DNA of 64,000 nt from Nocardioides sp. AX2bis (GTDB lineage Bacteria > Actinomycetota > Actinomycetes > Propionibacteriales > Nocardioidaceae): positions 198,459 through 262,458 of the forward strand of contig NZ_LR733215.1 of NCBI RefSeq assembly GCF_902506435.1, read 5' to 3'. The position numbers and the translations under genes were made by a program. This document shows, one piece after another, positions 17,139 to 26,133 of the stretch. How positions within the stretch are numbered: the stretch's first letter is position 1; each line of letters begins with the position of its first letter. The notes under the pieces are model-generated. The model was not told where the DNA came from. It saw only the letters and a program-made list of their open reading frames with translations, and searched no databases.

Positions 17139-18635
17139 GTGACCATGCCCTCCCGCCTCGGTCGCTACGCCGTACGCCGCCGGATCGGCGCCGGCGGGTT
17201 CGCGACGGTGTGGCTGGCCTACGACGAGCAGCTCGACAGCCCGGTGGCGGTCAAGGTGCTGGCCGACAACTGGGCCTCCGACCCGCAGGTGCGCACCAGG
17301 TTCGTCGAGGAGGGCCGCTACCTGCGCCGGGTCGAGTCGCCGCACGTCGTGTCGGTCTACGACGCCGGCGAGCTCGAGGACGGCCGGCCGTACCTGGTGA
17401 TGTCCTACGCCGACCAGGGCACGCTGGCCGATCGGGTCGACCTGGGCGGGCTCGGCCCGGACGCCGCCCTGCAGGTGGTCCGCGAGGTCGGCGAGGGCCT
17501 GGCCGCCCTGCACGCCCGCGGCATCGTGCACCGCGACGTCAAGCCCGCGAACGTGCTGTTCCGCGCCGTCGACGGCCGGCTGCGGGCGATGGTGGGCGAC
17601 CTCGGCCTCGGTCGGGCGATGGACGCCTCGTCCCGGCTGACCATGGTCGCCGGCTCCCCGTCGTACGTCGCGCCGGAGCAGGCCCGCGGCGGCGAGCGGC
17701 CCGACGCGCGCGCCGACCAGTACTCCCTGGCGGTGGTGACCCACCTGCTGCTCTCCGGGCGACCGCCCTTCGACCACGTCAGCCTCGGGGCGGCGGCCGA
17801 CCCCGCGCCGGTGCCCGCGCTCGACTGGACGGGGCGCAGCCTGCCGGCCGCCGCGGACGACGTCGTGCGACGCGCGCTGAGCCCCGACCGCGAGGAGCGC
17901 TACGCCGACGTCCCGGCCTACGTGGCCGCGCTCGCCGAGGCGCTCGCCCCGGCGCTGCGGCCCGAGGACGCCGCGGGCCGGCTGCCGGTGGACCCCGCGC
18001 TGACCGTGCCGGCCGCGCGGCCCGCACCGGACGGGTCGGCGGGGCGTACCGACCCGGGCCCGGGCCGGGACCCAGGGGACGCTCCCGCACGGACCCGGCC
18101 CCGGACCCGGCCCCGGTCGTTGGCCGTGGTCGCCGCCGGTCTCGCGGCGCTGGTGGGCGGCGTGGCCGGCGGCTGGGCGGTCCACGACGCGCTGGCGCCG
18201 GGGGAGGTCGGGGTCGCCGACGCCACGGGCTCGCTGTCGGTCACCGTCCCGTCCGCCTGGCAGGCCTCCGTGGTGGACGACGGCTGGGAGCCGCCCGTGG
18301 AGGGTGCGAGCGGCGACTACCCCGCGCTCGCCGCCGGCACGGGCGAGGGCTGGCAGGACTCCGGGGAGGGCGTGTTCGTGGCACTGCTGCCCGGCGCGGA
18401 GCTGCCCGACCCGCTCCCGCAGCACCCGGAGTGCGAGACCCGGCGGGCGCCGTACTCCGACACCCTCGAGGACGGCGCGGCCACCACGGTGGTCTCCACC
18501 GGCTGCCCCGGCGGGGTGCGGGTGGAGCGCGTCGTGCAGGTCACCACCGGCGAGCTGCTGTGGGTGCAGGTGCGCAGCGCCGACCAGGCCACCGCGATGC
18601 GGGTGCTCGACAGCGTCGAGACCGTCGGGCTCTAG
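17139..18635 (+). CDS. PknB-type serine/threonine protein kinase with extracytoplasmic domain
   Basis: The 498-residue membrane kinase has the Gly loop GAGGFATVWLAYD, catalytic Lys in AVKVL (about 38), HRDVKPANVLF (about 130), GDLGLGR in place of the usual DFG, and a SPSYVAPEQ activation segment. A Pro/Arg-rich linker leads to one transmembrane helix (about 327-350). The outer domain has no PASTA repeats; SVTVPSAWQ and the paired Cys suggest a Mog1/PsbP-like fold (inference). The GTG at 17139 follows CATGAT (17127-17132) by 6 nt. The kinase is divergent from the sigma factor and convergent with another PsbP-like gene. Confidence 0.9.
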   Translation: MTMPSRLGRYAVRRRIGAGGFATVWLAYDEQLDSPVAVKVLADNWASDPQVRTRFVEEGRYLRRVESPHVVSVYDAGELEDGRPYLVMSYADQGTLADRVDLGGLGPDAALQVVREVGEGLAALHARGIVHRDVKPANVLFRAVDGRLRAMVGDLGLGRAMDASSRLTMVAGSPSYVAPEQARGGERPDARADQYSLAVVTHLLLSGRPPFDHVSLGAAADPAPVPALDWTGRSLPAAADDVVRRALSPDREERYADVPAYVAALAEALAPALRPEDAAGRLPVDPALTVPAARPAPDGSAGRTDPGPGRDPGDAPARTRPRTRPRSLAVVAAGLAALVGGVAGGWAVHDALAPGEVGVADATGSLSVTVPSAWQASVVDDGWEPPVEGASGDYPALAAGTGEGWQDSGEGVFVALLPGAELPDPLPQHPECETRRAPYSDTLEDGAATTVVSTGCPGGVRVERVVQVTTGELLWVQVRSADQATAMRVLDSVETVGL

Positions 18636-18654
18636 GCCGGGCTCTAGGCCGGGC

Positions 18655-19293
18655 TCAGCCGACCGGCTGCAGGCTGGCCGCGACCTGGTCGAGCAGGTCG
18701 TCGAGGCCGGGCAGGTCGCGCTCGCGGCCGAAGACCGACACCTCGACCACGGCCTCGGTGGACCCCGGGCGGGTGAACCACCGGAAGGTGTTGAAGCGCA
18801 GCCAGTTCTCCGGCAGCGCGCGGTAGCTGACGGCGAGGGTGTCGGGCGAGCTGCCGCGCACGGCCACGTCCGGGTAGCCGCTCTCGAAGGCGGCGAGCTT
18901 CTGGGCGACCATCTGGGCCGGCGCCACCCGCTCGCTGACCAGCTTGACCCGCATCCCGTAGCCGTTGTCGACGGCGTCGGGCGGCACCAGCTTGGTCTCG
19001 CCGGCCCCGATGTCGGTGGCCACCCAGCCCGCCGGCGCCTCGTAGGTCCAGCCGAAGGGCGGCGTGCCCAGCCGTCCCTTGCGGTACTCGAGGTCGACGG
19101 CCAGCGCCGGCGGCCCGCCGTCGACGGCGTACGGCGCCTCGGTCCGCACCGGGACCGACGGCGAGCTCGCAGGCAGGGGGCTCGCGGGGCCCGCTGCGGC
19201 GTCCGGCCCCGCGTCCAGGCCGGCGAGGAGCCAGCCCCCGCCGAGACCCACGAGGGCCAGCAGGAACACCACCCCGACGACACGACCCCGCAC
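18655..19293 (-). CDS. membrane-anchored hypothetical protein, LpqN/PsbP-like
   Basis: A 212-residue protein with an N-terminal membrane anchor or signal (residues 5-25), a Pro/Ala/Ser-rich linker, then an alpha/beta domain (FGWTYEAPAGWVATD, NGYGMRVKLVSE, a helix from AQMVAQKLAAF, and PGLDDLLDQVAASLQ). The layout resembles Mog1/PsbP-like secreted domains such as mycobacterial LpqN, but this is only structural pattern matching. GTG 19293 is chosen from TACGGT (19306-19301), 7 nt upstream. Its stop lies 20 nt from the kinase stop. Confidence 0.62.
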   Translation of the reverse strand: MRGRVVGVVFLLALVGLGGGWLLAGLDAGPDAAAGPASPLPASSPSVPVRTEAPYAVDGGPPALAVDLEYRKGRLGTPPFGWTYEAPAGWVATDIGAGETKLVPPDAVDNGYGMRVKLVSERVAPAQMVAQKLAAFESGYPDVAVRGSSPDTLAVSYRALPENWLRFNTFRWFTRPGSTEAVVEVSVFGRERDLPGLDDLLDQVAASLQPVG

Positions 19294-19369
19294 GGGCGTC
19301 ACCGTAGCCCCCCGTCCGCCCGCTGGCCCGGTGCCTGGTGACGACCGTCCGTCTCCTACGTTGGCGCTC

Positions 19370-20917
19370 GTGCCCAGCCTGCTGATCCGCGACGCCCACC
19401 TGGTGCCGCTCGAGCCCGCACCCGCCACCGCGCCCCCCGCCGGATCCCCTGCCCCGCCGGGAGCTCCGGGCGGCGGGCCGGTCGACGTGCTCGTCAAGGA
19501 CGGACGCGTCACCGAGGTGGGCCCGCGCCTGCGCCGCCCCGACGGGGTCGAGGAGGTGGCCGCGGACGGCCGCTGGCTGATGCCGGGGCTGTGGGACCAG
19601 CACACGCACCTGGGGCAGTGGACGCTGAACCGGGAGCGCCTCGACCTCTCCGAGGCCCGCTCGCCCGAGGACTGCCTGCGGCTGCTGGCCGACGTCCTCG
19701 GTGAGGACGCCGGCGACGCCCCGGTCGTGGGCTTCGGTCACCGCCCGGGCGGCTGGTACCGCCGCGCCAGCACTGTCGAGCTCGACGAGGTGGTCGGCGA
19801 CCGGGTCGTGGTGCTGATCGCGGGCGACGCCCACCACGCGTGGGTCAGCTCGGCCGCCATGCGCGCCCTCGACATCGAGTGGCGCGACGGCGTGGTCGCC
19901 GAGAACGACTGGTTCCCGGCGTACGCCCGCCTCGACGAGCTGGTCGGCAGCGACGGCACCTCCCCGGCGGCGTACCGGCGCTCGCTGGAGGCCGCCGCGG
20001 CGCTGGGCGTGGTCGGGGTCGTCGACTTCGAGTTCTCCGGCGGCGCGCAGGAGTGGTGCGAGCGTTGGGAGGCCGGCTGCGACCTGCTCCGGGTCCGGAT
20101 GGCGACCTACGCCGACGGCCTCGACACCGTGATCGAGGCCGGTCTGCGCACGGGCGACCCGCTGGGACGCGACCCGCTGCTGACGATGGGGCCGCTGAAG
20201 ATCATCAGCGACGGGTCGCTGAACACGCGGACGGCGTGGTGCTGCGAGCCGTACGCCGACGCGGAGCGGGTGCAGCACGCCCACGGCGCCCCCAACCAGA
20301 GCGGCGCCGAGCTGGTCGCCCTGCTGACGCGGGCCCGTGACCACGGCCTGGAGGTCTCCACCCACGCCATCGGCGACGCCGCGGTGACCGGGGCGCTGGA
20401 CGCCTACGAGATCAGCCGCGCGCGCGGCTCGATCGAGCACGCGCAGCTGGTGCTGCACCGCGACGTGGGCCGGATCGCCCGGCTCGGCCTGCGCGCGAGC
20501 GTCCAGCCGGCGCACCTGCTCGACGACCGCGACCTGACCGAGCTGGTCTGGCCGGGGCAGGCCGAGCGGTGCTTCGCCTTCCGCTGGATGCTCGACGCCG
20601 GCGCCCGGCTCGTGCTCGGCTCGGACGCCCCGGTCTCGCCGCTCGACCCGTGGCTGGCGATGGGTGCGGCGGTCCACCGCTCGGCCGACCTGCGCGAGCC
20701 GTGGCACCCCGAGCAGGCCCTCACGACGCTGGAGGCGCTGGCCGCCAGCACCGACGGGCAGGGAACGGTGGCCGTCGGCTCCCGCGGCGACCTCGCGCTG
20801 CTCGACGCCGACCCGCTCGAGTTCGAGCCGGACTCGGCGGCCTCGAACGGGCACCTGCGGGGCACGAGCGTCGCGCTGACCGTCGTCGACGGGCGGGTCA
20901 CGCACCGCGCGCTCTGA
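19370..20917 (+). CDS. amidohydrolase family protein (YtcJ/amidohydrolase_3 type)
   Basis: The 515-residue metal-dependent hydrolase has the first metal ligands in LWDQHTHLGQW (about residue 78), a central HAWVSS, ISDGSLNTRTAW typical of the YtcJ subgroup, STHAIGD (His ligand) and LGSDAPVSPLDPW (Asp ligand). Members cleave amide or related C-N bonds of small molecules; the substrate is unknown. GTG 19370 is chosen because TACGTT (19357-19362) lies 7 nt upstream. It appears monocistronic. Confidence 0.85.
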   Translation: MPSLLIRDAHLVPLEPAPATAPPAGSPAPPGAPGGGPVDVLVKDGRVTEVGPRLRRPDGVEEVAADGRWLMPGLWDQHTHLGQWTLNRERLDLSEARSPEDCLRLLADVLGEDAGDAPVVGFGHRPGGWYRRASTVELDEVVGDRVVVLIAGDAHHAWVSSAAMRALDIEWRDGVVAENDWFPAYARLDELVGSDGTSPAAYRRSLEAAAALGVVGVVDFEFSGGAQEWCERWEAGCDLLRVRMATYADGLDTVIEAGLRTGDPLGRDPLLTMGPLKIISDGSLNTRTAWCCEPYADAERVQHAHGAPNQSGAELVALLTRARDHGLEVSTHAIGDAAVTGALDAYEISRARGSIEHAQLVLHRDVGRIARLGLRASVQPAHLLDDRDLTELVWPGQAERCFAFRWMLDAGARLVLGSDAPVSPLDPWLAMGAAVHRSADLREPWHPEQALTTLEALAASTDGQGTVAVGSRGDLALLDADPLEFEPDSAASNGHLRGTSVALTVVDGRVTHRAL

Positions 20918-20981
20918 TCAGGGTCGTTGGTCCCTCGGGATTGCCTGTGGAAGACCCTCGCGGCCGTCGGCCGTGTGGTCC

Positions 20982-20987
20982 TAGGTT
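20982..20987 (+). promoter_or_regulatory. -10 box for the M4 peptidase gene
   Basis: TAGGTT lies about 42 nt before the GTG at 21030, predicting a leader of roughly 35 nt that contains GGGAGG as ribosome binding site. This makes it one of the leadered genes here. No clear -35 is seen. Confidence 0.45.
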
Positions 20988-21029
20988 GAGCGGGCGCCGC
21001 CGCTCAGGTGGCCCACCCCGGGAGGCACC

Positions 21030-22643
21030 GTGCACCGTCCATCCCTCGTCGCCGTCGCGCTGCTGTGCGTCTCCGGCGCCGCCACCGCCCTCGCCGCTCC
21101 CGGGCAGGCCGCGCCCGCCACGCCTGCGGCGGGCGCTGCCCGGGCCGCCGCAGCGGCCCCCGACGGTGGCGCCCGTGCCGTCGCCGCCCGGGACGACGCC
21201 CGCCGCGCCGCGCGCGACCTGGCCGGGCTCGGGGCGCGGGACGCGCTGGTGGCCACCGACACCGTGCTCGAGCCGCAGGGCCGCAGCCACGTCCGGTTCC
21301 AGCGGACCTACGCCGGGCTGGAGGTCGTCGGCGGGGACGTCGTGCTGCACCAGGGCGGCGCCGACGGAGACTCGCTGACCGGCCCGACCACCCGCGTGCG
21401 GGTGGCGACGCGGCCGACCGTCGCGGCGGCGAGCGCGACCCGTACGGCCCGCGCGCAGCTCGACCTGCAGGACGAGTCCGCGCGCCGCGACCTCGTCGTG
21501 CTGGCCGTCGGCGACCCGCCCCGCCTGGCCTGGCGGGTCGAGGTGCGCGGCGCCCGGGCCGACGGATCGCCGGCAGGTGAGCTCGTCTTCGTCGCGGCCC
21601 GCGGGTCCGACGGCTCCGGTGGGGTCCTCGACCGGTGGCCCTCGGTGCTCGCCGAGACCGGGACGGGGCAGGGCCGCTACGTGGGCACGGTCCCCGTCGA
21701 GGCCACCCGGGGCTCGCAGGGCGTCTTCTCCATGGTCGACCCGACGCGGGGCGCCAGCCGCACCTACGACGTCTCCCTGGGCCGTCGCGGCGTCTACCCG
21801 GTCGTGACCGACGCCGACAACACCTGGGGCGACGGCACACTGGCGGACCCGCAGACCACCGCCGTCGACGCCCACCAGGGCGCCGCGACCACCTGGGACT
21901 TCTACGAGGACCGCTTCGGTCGGATTGGGATCGGCGACGACGGGGTCGGGGCGAGCTCGCTGGTCCACGCCGGCCGGTTCGCCAACGCCTTCTGGGACGA
22001 CTACTGCTTCTGCATGACCTACGGCGACGGCGGCGGTGGTCTCGGCCCGCTGACCTCCTACGACATCGTCGGCCACGAGATGACGCACGGCGTGACCAGC
22101 GCCAGTGCCGGCCTGGTCTACCGCGGCGAGTCCGGCGGCCTCAACGAGGCCACCAGCGACATCCTCGGCACGATGGTGGAGTTCTCGGCCGGCAGCGCCA
22201 CCGACCCGGGCGACTACGTGCTGGGCAGCGAGGTGTTCAAGAAGTACGACCCGGCAACGCGCTACATCCGCCGGATGGACGACCCGCGGGCGGACGGCCG
22301 CAGCCTGTCCTGCTACTCGCCGCGGGCGGCGTCGGTCGACGTCCACTACTCCTCCGGCCCGGCCAACCACTTCTTCTACCTGCTGGCCGAGGGCAGCGGC
22401 GCGAAGGAGATCAACGGGATCGCCTACGACAGCCCGACCTGCAACGGCGCCGCGGTGAGCGGGATCGGTCGTGAGGAGGCGACGGCGATCTGGTACCGCG
22501 CGCTGACGATCTACATGACCCCGCGCACCGACTACCGCGCCGCGCGCGGCGCCACCTCCCAGGCCGCCCGCGACCTGTACGGCGCCGGGTCGGTCGAGGT
22601 CGCCACCGTCCGGGCGGCGTGGGCCGCGGTCCGGGTGCCCTGA
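21030..22643 (+). CDS. M4-family (thermolysin-like) secreted metalloprotease
   Basis: The 537-residue precursor has a signal peptide (residues 1-30, cut near GQAAPA), an FTP/PepSY-type propeptide region (about 45-190) and the catalytic domain. The zinc site is GHEMTHGVTS (about 347-356) with the third ligand in GGLNEATSDILG; the C-terminal helical lobe has the YSSGPANHFFYLLAE motif. It is an extracellular endopeptidase. GTG start follows GGGAGG (21019-21024). A short perfect palindrome right after the stop is shared with the convergent SGNH gene. Confidence 0.9.
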   Translation: MHRPSLVAVALLCVSGAATALAAPGQAAPATPAAGAARAAAAAPDGGARAVAARDDARRAARDLAGLGARDALVATDTVLEPQGRSHVRFQRTYAGLEVVGGDVVLHQGGADGDSLTGPTTRVRVATRPTVAAASATRTARAQLDLQDESARRDLVVLAVGDPPRLAWRVEVRGARADGSPAGELVFVAARGSDGSGGVLDRWPSVLAETGTGQGRYVGTVPVEATRGSQGVFSMVDPTRGASRTYDVSLGRRGVYPVVTDADNTWGDGTLADPQTTAVDAHQGAATTWDFYEDRFGRIGIGDDGVGASSLVHAGRFANAFWDDYCFCMTYGDGGGGLGPLTSYDIVGHEMTHGVTSASAGLVYRGESGGLNEATSDILGTMVEFSAGSATDPGDYVLGSEVFKKYDPATRYIRRMDDPRADGRSLSCYSPRAASVDVHYSSGPANHFFYLLAEGSGAKEINGIAYDSPTCNGAAVSGIGREEATAIWYRALTIYMTPRTDYRAARGATSQAARDLYGAGSVEVATVRAAWAAVRVP

Positions 22644-22666
22644 CCTGGTCGGTCAGCCGACCAGGT
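22643..22666. terminator. 10-bp palindrome between convergent genes
   Basis: Arms 22643-22652 and 22657-22666 pair perfectly around a 4-nt loop. The left arm begins in the M4 protease stop codon and the right arm covers the last codons of the SGNH lipoprotein gene, consistent with a bidirectional terminator. Confidence 0.6.
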
Positions 22667-23624
22667 CCGCGACGGCCGCGGCCACGGCCTCCTGCTCGAC
22701 GGCGAAGGGGTGGAAGGCCAGGGCCCGCTCCGGGTCGGTCTGGATGCCGTTGACCCAGGGGTCCTCGGAGCACACGTCGCGACCCTTGCTCATCCCGAGC
22801 ACGTCGATCGTGTCGGCGTCGGCGGCCTCCGCTCCGGCGACCACCGCGCGGGACAGCTCGGCGTTGACCTCCCGCACGTAGGCGTAGTCGCCGGCGGCGA
22901 GCGCCCCGGCCTCGCAGCTGCCCTCGGCGGGCAGCAGCTGGGGGTAGTCGACGACCACGATCTGGGCCTTCGGCGCGCGCTGGCGGATCCCGGTCACGAT
23001 CGCCTCGACCAGCCCGTCGACGCGGCGCACCGCGGGGAGCAGGTCGTCCGGACCGCCCTCCAGCTTCTCGGTGCAGGGGGCGCCGTCGGGGTCGTCGGCG
23101 GCCAGGGGCAGGCAGTCCTGGAACAGCGTGGAGAACAGCTCGACGTCGTTGCCGCCGATGCCGAGCGTGACCAGGTCGGTGTCGCGGCCGAGCGCGTCGA
23201 ACTGGGCCGGCTGCGCGCCCGACTGGGTCTGCTGCACCCCGACCATCGACGTGGTGGTCGCGCCGACGCAGCTGACGTCGGTGAGCTCGTAGCCCAGCTC
23301 GGCGGCGAGCAGGTGCGGGTAGTTGCCGTCCGAGCGGAGGCAGCCGTCCGAGGTGTCGGTCGAGGGCACCAGGGGGGCGGCGGTGTAGGAGTCGCCGAGC
23401 GCGACGTACTGCTCGCCGTTGGAGGGCGCAGGCTCCGCGGTGTCGCTCGGCTCCTCGGTGGGGGCCGACGAGGAGGACGAGGAGGGGGAGGGTGTCGGGT
23501 CGGCCGCGTCGCTGCGTTCCTGGCCGCCGCCGGAGCAGGCGCCCAGGAGCAGGGTCGCGGACGCGAGCCCGGCCACGAGCCCGGGCAGGGAGGAGCGTCC
23601 TGCCGGACGGGGGAGCTTCGGCAT
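22653..23624 (-). CDS. SGNH/GDSL hydrolase, lipoprotein
   Basis: The 323-residue protein has a lipoprotein signal with lipobox LLGACSGG (Cys about 30), an acidic Ser/Glu/Pro linker, then the SGNH blocks: YVALGDSYTAA with nucleophile Ser about 78, LGIGGNDVELF, and the C-terminal WVNGIQ...FHPF with the catalytic His. Its spacing resembles secreted lipase/acylesterases of actinobacteria. Start ATG 23624 follows TAGGTT (23636-23631) by 6 nt; the TAG of this -10 box is also the stop codon of the upstream PucR gene. Confidence 0.87.
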   Translation of the reverse strand: MPKLPRPAGRSSLPGLVAGLASATLLLGACSGGGQERSDAADPTPSPSSSSSSAPTEEPSDTAEPAPSNGEQYVALGDSYTAAPLVPSTDTSDGCLRSDGNYPHLLAAELGYELTDVSCVGATTTSMVGVQQTQSGAQPAQFDALGRDTDLVTLGIGGNDVELFSTLFQDCLPLAADDPDGAPCTEKLEGGPDDLLPAVRRVDGLVEAIVTGIRQRAPKAQIVVVDYPQLLPAEGSCEAGALAAGDYAYVREVNAELSRAVVAGAEAADADTIDVLGMSKGRDVCSEDPWVNGIQTDPERALAFHPFAVEQEAVAAAVADLVG

Positions 23625-23633
23625 GGCGACAAC

Positions 23634-24812
23634 CTACGGGAGCGCTCCCAGGGCGATCACCAGGCGCAGCACGGTGGCGGGGTCCTCGAGGTCGTCGGCG
23701 TAGAGCTCGCGCAGCTGCTGCATGCGGTAGCGGACGGTCTGGGGGTGCACGAAGAGATCGGCGGCCACGTCCTCGCGGCGGCCCTGGTGCAGCAGCCAGG
23801 AGCGCAGCGTCGCGGTCAGCTTCTCCGCGGCGGCCGGCTTCAGGTCCGCCAGCGGAGCCAGCGCCCGGGCGCGCAGGTCGGCGAGCGCCTCGGGGTCGGC
23901 GGTGAGCACCAGCTGCTCGAGGTGCTCCTCGGTGTCGCCGCCCAGCCCCAGCGCGTGCGCCCGGCGGGCGCGGTCGACCGAGCGGTGCGCGTCGGTCCAG
24001 GGGCGGGCGGGGCCGGCGACGACGCCGCGGTCGTCCACGCGGCCCAGGGTGGTGGACCGGGCCGAGCCGTGGCAGTCGGGCACGAGCAGCACCGCGGCGT
24101 CGTCGAGGCCGGCGACGTCGGTCACCGACAGGGTGCCGGGGGGCAGGGCGGCGAGCACCGGGCGTACCTGGGCCGAGGGCACCACCAGCGCGGTCAGCGT
24201 GCTCGGCGGCGTCCAGCCGGCGTCCTCGGCGGCCGCGGTGACCGTCTCGGCCGGGGCTCCGTCGAGCAGGTGGCGCGCCAGTCGCTCCCGCAACCGCTCC
24301 CGCGCCCGGCCGGCGCTGGCCAGCTCGTCGTCGTGCCCGGCGACGCTGCTGGCCGACAGCTCGTCGATGTAGGCGAAGACCAGCTCGGCGAAGGAGGCCG
24401 TCTGCGCCGCGTCGAGCCCGCTGGCCACGGCCACGCCGGACATCTCGCGCCAGGAGACCCGCGCCCCGATCCGGTACGCCGAGAGCAGCGCCGCGGTGCT
24501 CCGCCCGCTGCGGGCCTCCCCACGGCCCAGCGCGTAGGCCCCCTCGACCGCCGGTGCGGTCGGGGTGCGGGGGTCGCTGCCGCGCCGACCCGAGGCCAGC
24601 GAGAGGAACCCGCCGAGCGCCATCTGCACCGCCGTACGGATCGTGCTGCCCATCCGGCCCCCGAGGTCGTCCTCGTAGCCGGGGATCTCGGCGATGATGG
24701 CCGCGACGACGTCGTCGGCCACCCGCGGCAGGTGCGCCCGGATCGCCGCGGCGGACTCCTCGGGCAGCAGCAGGCCCCGGCTCACCAGCTCTCGTGGACC
24801 ACCTGACGCCAT
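23634..24812 (-). CDS. PucR-family transcriptional regulator
   Basis: The 392-residue regulator has an N-terminal helical sensor region (residues 1-170), a GGDEF-like middle and a C-terminal helix-turn-helix (WLLHQGRREDVAADLFVHPQTVRYRMQQLRELYA split over residues 335-370), the PucR C-terminal signature. GAGAGG-like purines precede ATG 24812, and TACTCT (24849-24844) is a likely -10 with a leader of about 25 nt. It is divergent from the ferredoxin reductase/desaturase pair and may control it (inference from position). Confidence 0.85.
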   Translation of the reverse strand: MASGGPRELVSRGLLLPEESAAAIRAHLPRVADDVVAAIIAEIPGYEDDLGGRMGSTIRTAVQMALGGFLSLASGRRGSDPRTPTAPAVEGAYALGRGEARSGRSTAALLSAYRIGARVSWREMSGVAVASGLDAAQTASFAELVFAYIDELSASSVAGHDDELASAGRARERLRERLARHLLDGAPAETVTAAAEDAGWTPPSTLTALVVPSAQVRPVLAALPPGTLSVTDVAGLDDAAVLLVPDCHGSARSTTLGRVDDRGVVAGPARPWTDAHRSVDRARRAHALGLGGDTEEHLEQLVLTADPEALADLRARALAPLADLKPAAAEKLTATLRSWLLHQGRREDVAADLFVHPQTVRYRMQQLRELYADDLEDPATVLRLVIALGALP

Positions 24813-24908
24813 GCGTACCCCTCTTTTCGTCTCGACCGAACAAAGAGTACCGCTCGAATCACGTCTTGAGCACAGGAGTTTGTGCCGCCGGTCGAGCAGA
24901 CTAGGTGC

Positions 24909-26072
24909 ATGAGCTCCTTTTCCTCCCTGCGCATCGGCCCGTCCTCGGGACGCGGCCGCAGCACGGCCGGCCTCCGGGCCGCCGTGGGCTCGCGCGTGCG
25001 CCGTGTGGCCGAGGCCGCGGTGACGCCGCTGGAGCTCGACGACGTGCTCGACGTGTTCAGCCCGCTGCGCGCCGGTGGCCCGTTGCGCGGCCGGATCGTG
25101 GCCGTGCACCCCGAGACCCGCGACGCCGCGACGATCGAGATCAAGCCCGGCGCCGACTGGGCCGGGCACGTGCCCGGCCAGTACGTCCGGATCGGCATCG
25201 ACGTCGACGGGGTGCGCCACTGGCGCGCCTACTCGCTGACCCACGGCCCCCGCGCCGACGGCCACGTCTCGATCACCGTCAAGGCGGTGCCGGACGGCCA
25301 CGTCAGCTCCCACCTCGTCCACGGCGCCCGCCCGGGCACCCTGGTCCACCTCGAGCAGGCCGCCGGCGAGTTCGTGCTCCCGCCGGAGTCGCGCAAGCTG
25401 CTCTTCGTCACCGCCGGCTCCGGCATCACCCCGGTGATCGGGATGCTCCGCAACCTGTTCCCGTCCACCGACGAGGGCGTGCTGCTGCCCTCGCGGGGCG
25501 CCGACCGCGACATCGTGGTCGTCCACGTCGCCCCCAGCCAGCCCGACTCGATCTTCCACGACGACCTGGTCGCCCTGGACGCGGCCGGCGCGATCCGTCT
25601 CGTCACCCGCTACGACGACGAGCACGGCGTGCTCGACGTCGGCTCGATCGGCGACCTCGTGCCCGACCTGGCCGAGCGCCGCACGTTCGCCTGCGGCCCC
25701 TCGGGCCTGCTCGACGCCCTCGACGCCCACCACGAGGAGCACGGGCTCGAGCTCTTCGTCGAGCAGTTCCGCACCTCGCGGGTCGAGCCGGGCGAGGGTG
25801 GCACCGTCACCTTCTCCACCTCGGCCACCGACGTCGAGATCGACGGCGCCACGCCGATCCTGGACGCCGCCGAGGCGGCCGGCCTGCTGATGCCCAGCGG
25901 CTGCCGGATGGGCATCTGCATGGGCTGCGTGCTGCCGATGCGCGAGGGCTCGGTGCGCGACCTGCGCAACGGGGCCATCACCACCGCGGTCCCCGGCGAG
26001 ACCGACCCGCGCGGCGTGCTCGTGCAGACCTGCGTCAACGCCCCCGCCGGCGCCTGCTCGATCGACCACTGA
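24909..26072 (+). CDS. ferredoxin reductase with C-terminal 2Fe-2S domain (desaturase electron-transfer partner)
   Basis: The 387-residue flavoprotein has an FAD/FMN-binding domain (RAYSLTHGPR), an NAD-binding domain (FVTAGSGITPVIGMLRN, FACGPSGLLDAL) and a plant-type 2Fe-2S domain with Cys in CRMGICMGC (about 332-340) and a last Cys near 374. This order matches the reductase encoded beside DesA3 in mycobacteria (Rv3230c type), which feeds electrons to an acyl-CoA desaturase. The desaturase gene follows 61 nt downstream. A CAGACT box ends 6 nt before the ATG, suggesting a leaderless start. Confidence 0.88.
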   Translation: MSSFSSLRIGPSSGRGRSTAGLRAAVGSRVRRVAEAAVTPLELDDVLDVFSPLRAGGPLRGRIVAVHPETRDAATIEIKPGADWAGHVPGQYVRIGIDVDGVRHWRAYSLTHGPRADGHVSITVKAVPDGHVSSHLVHGARPGTLVHLEQAAGEFVLPPESRKLLFVTAGSGITPVIGMLRNLFPSTDEGVLLPSRGADRDIVVVHVAPSQPDSIFHDDLVALDAAGAIRLVTRYDDEHGVLDVGSIGDLVPDLAERRTFACGPSGLLDALDAHHEEHGLELFVEQFRTSRVEPGEGGTVTFSTSATDVEIDGATPILDAAEAAGLLMPSGCRMGICMGCVLPMREGSVRDLRNGAITTAVPGETDPRGVLVQTCVNAPAGACSIDH

Positions 26073-26133
26073 GCACCACCCGCACCACCACCGACCTGAC
26101 CCACCCGACCACCGTCACACCACGGAGGCACCC

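Noticed and set aside
23634-26069. Single 811-codon minus-strand frame covering PucR and the region opposite the reductase
   Set aside because: Only the part from the ATG at 24812 shows PucR features; the rest is antisense to the ferredoxin reductase.
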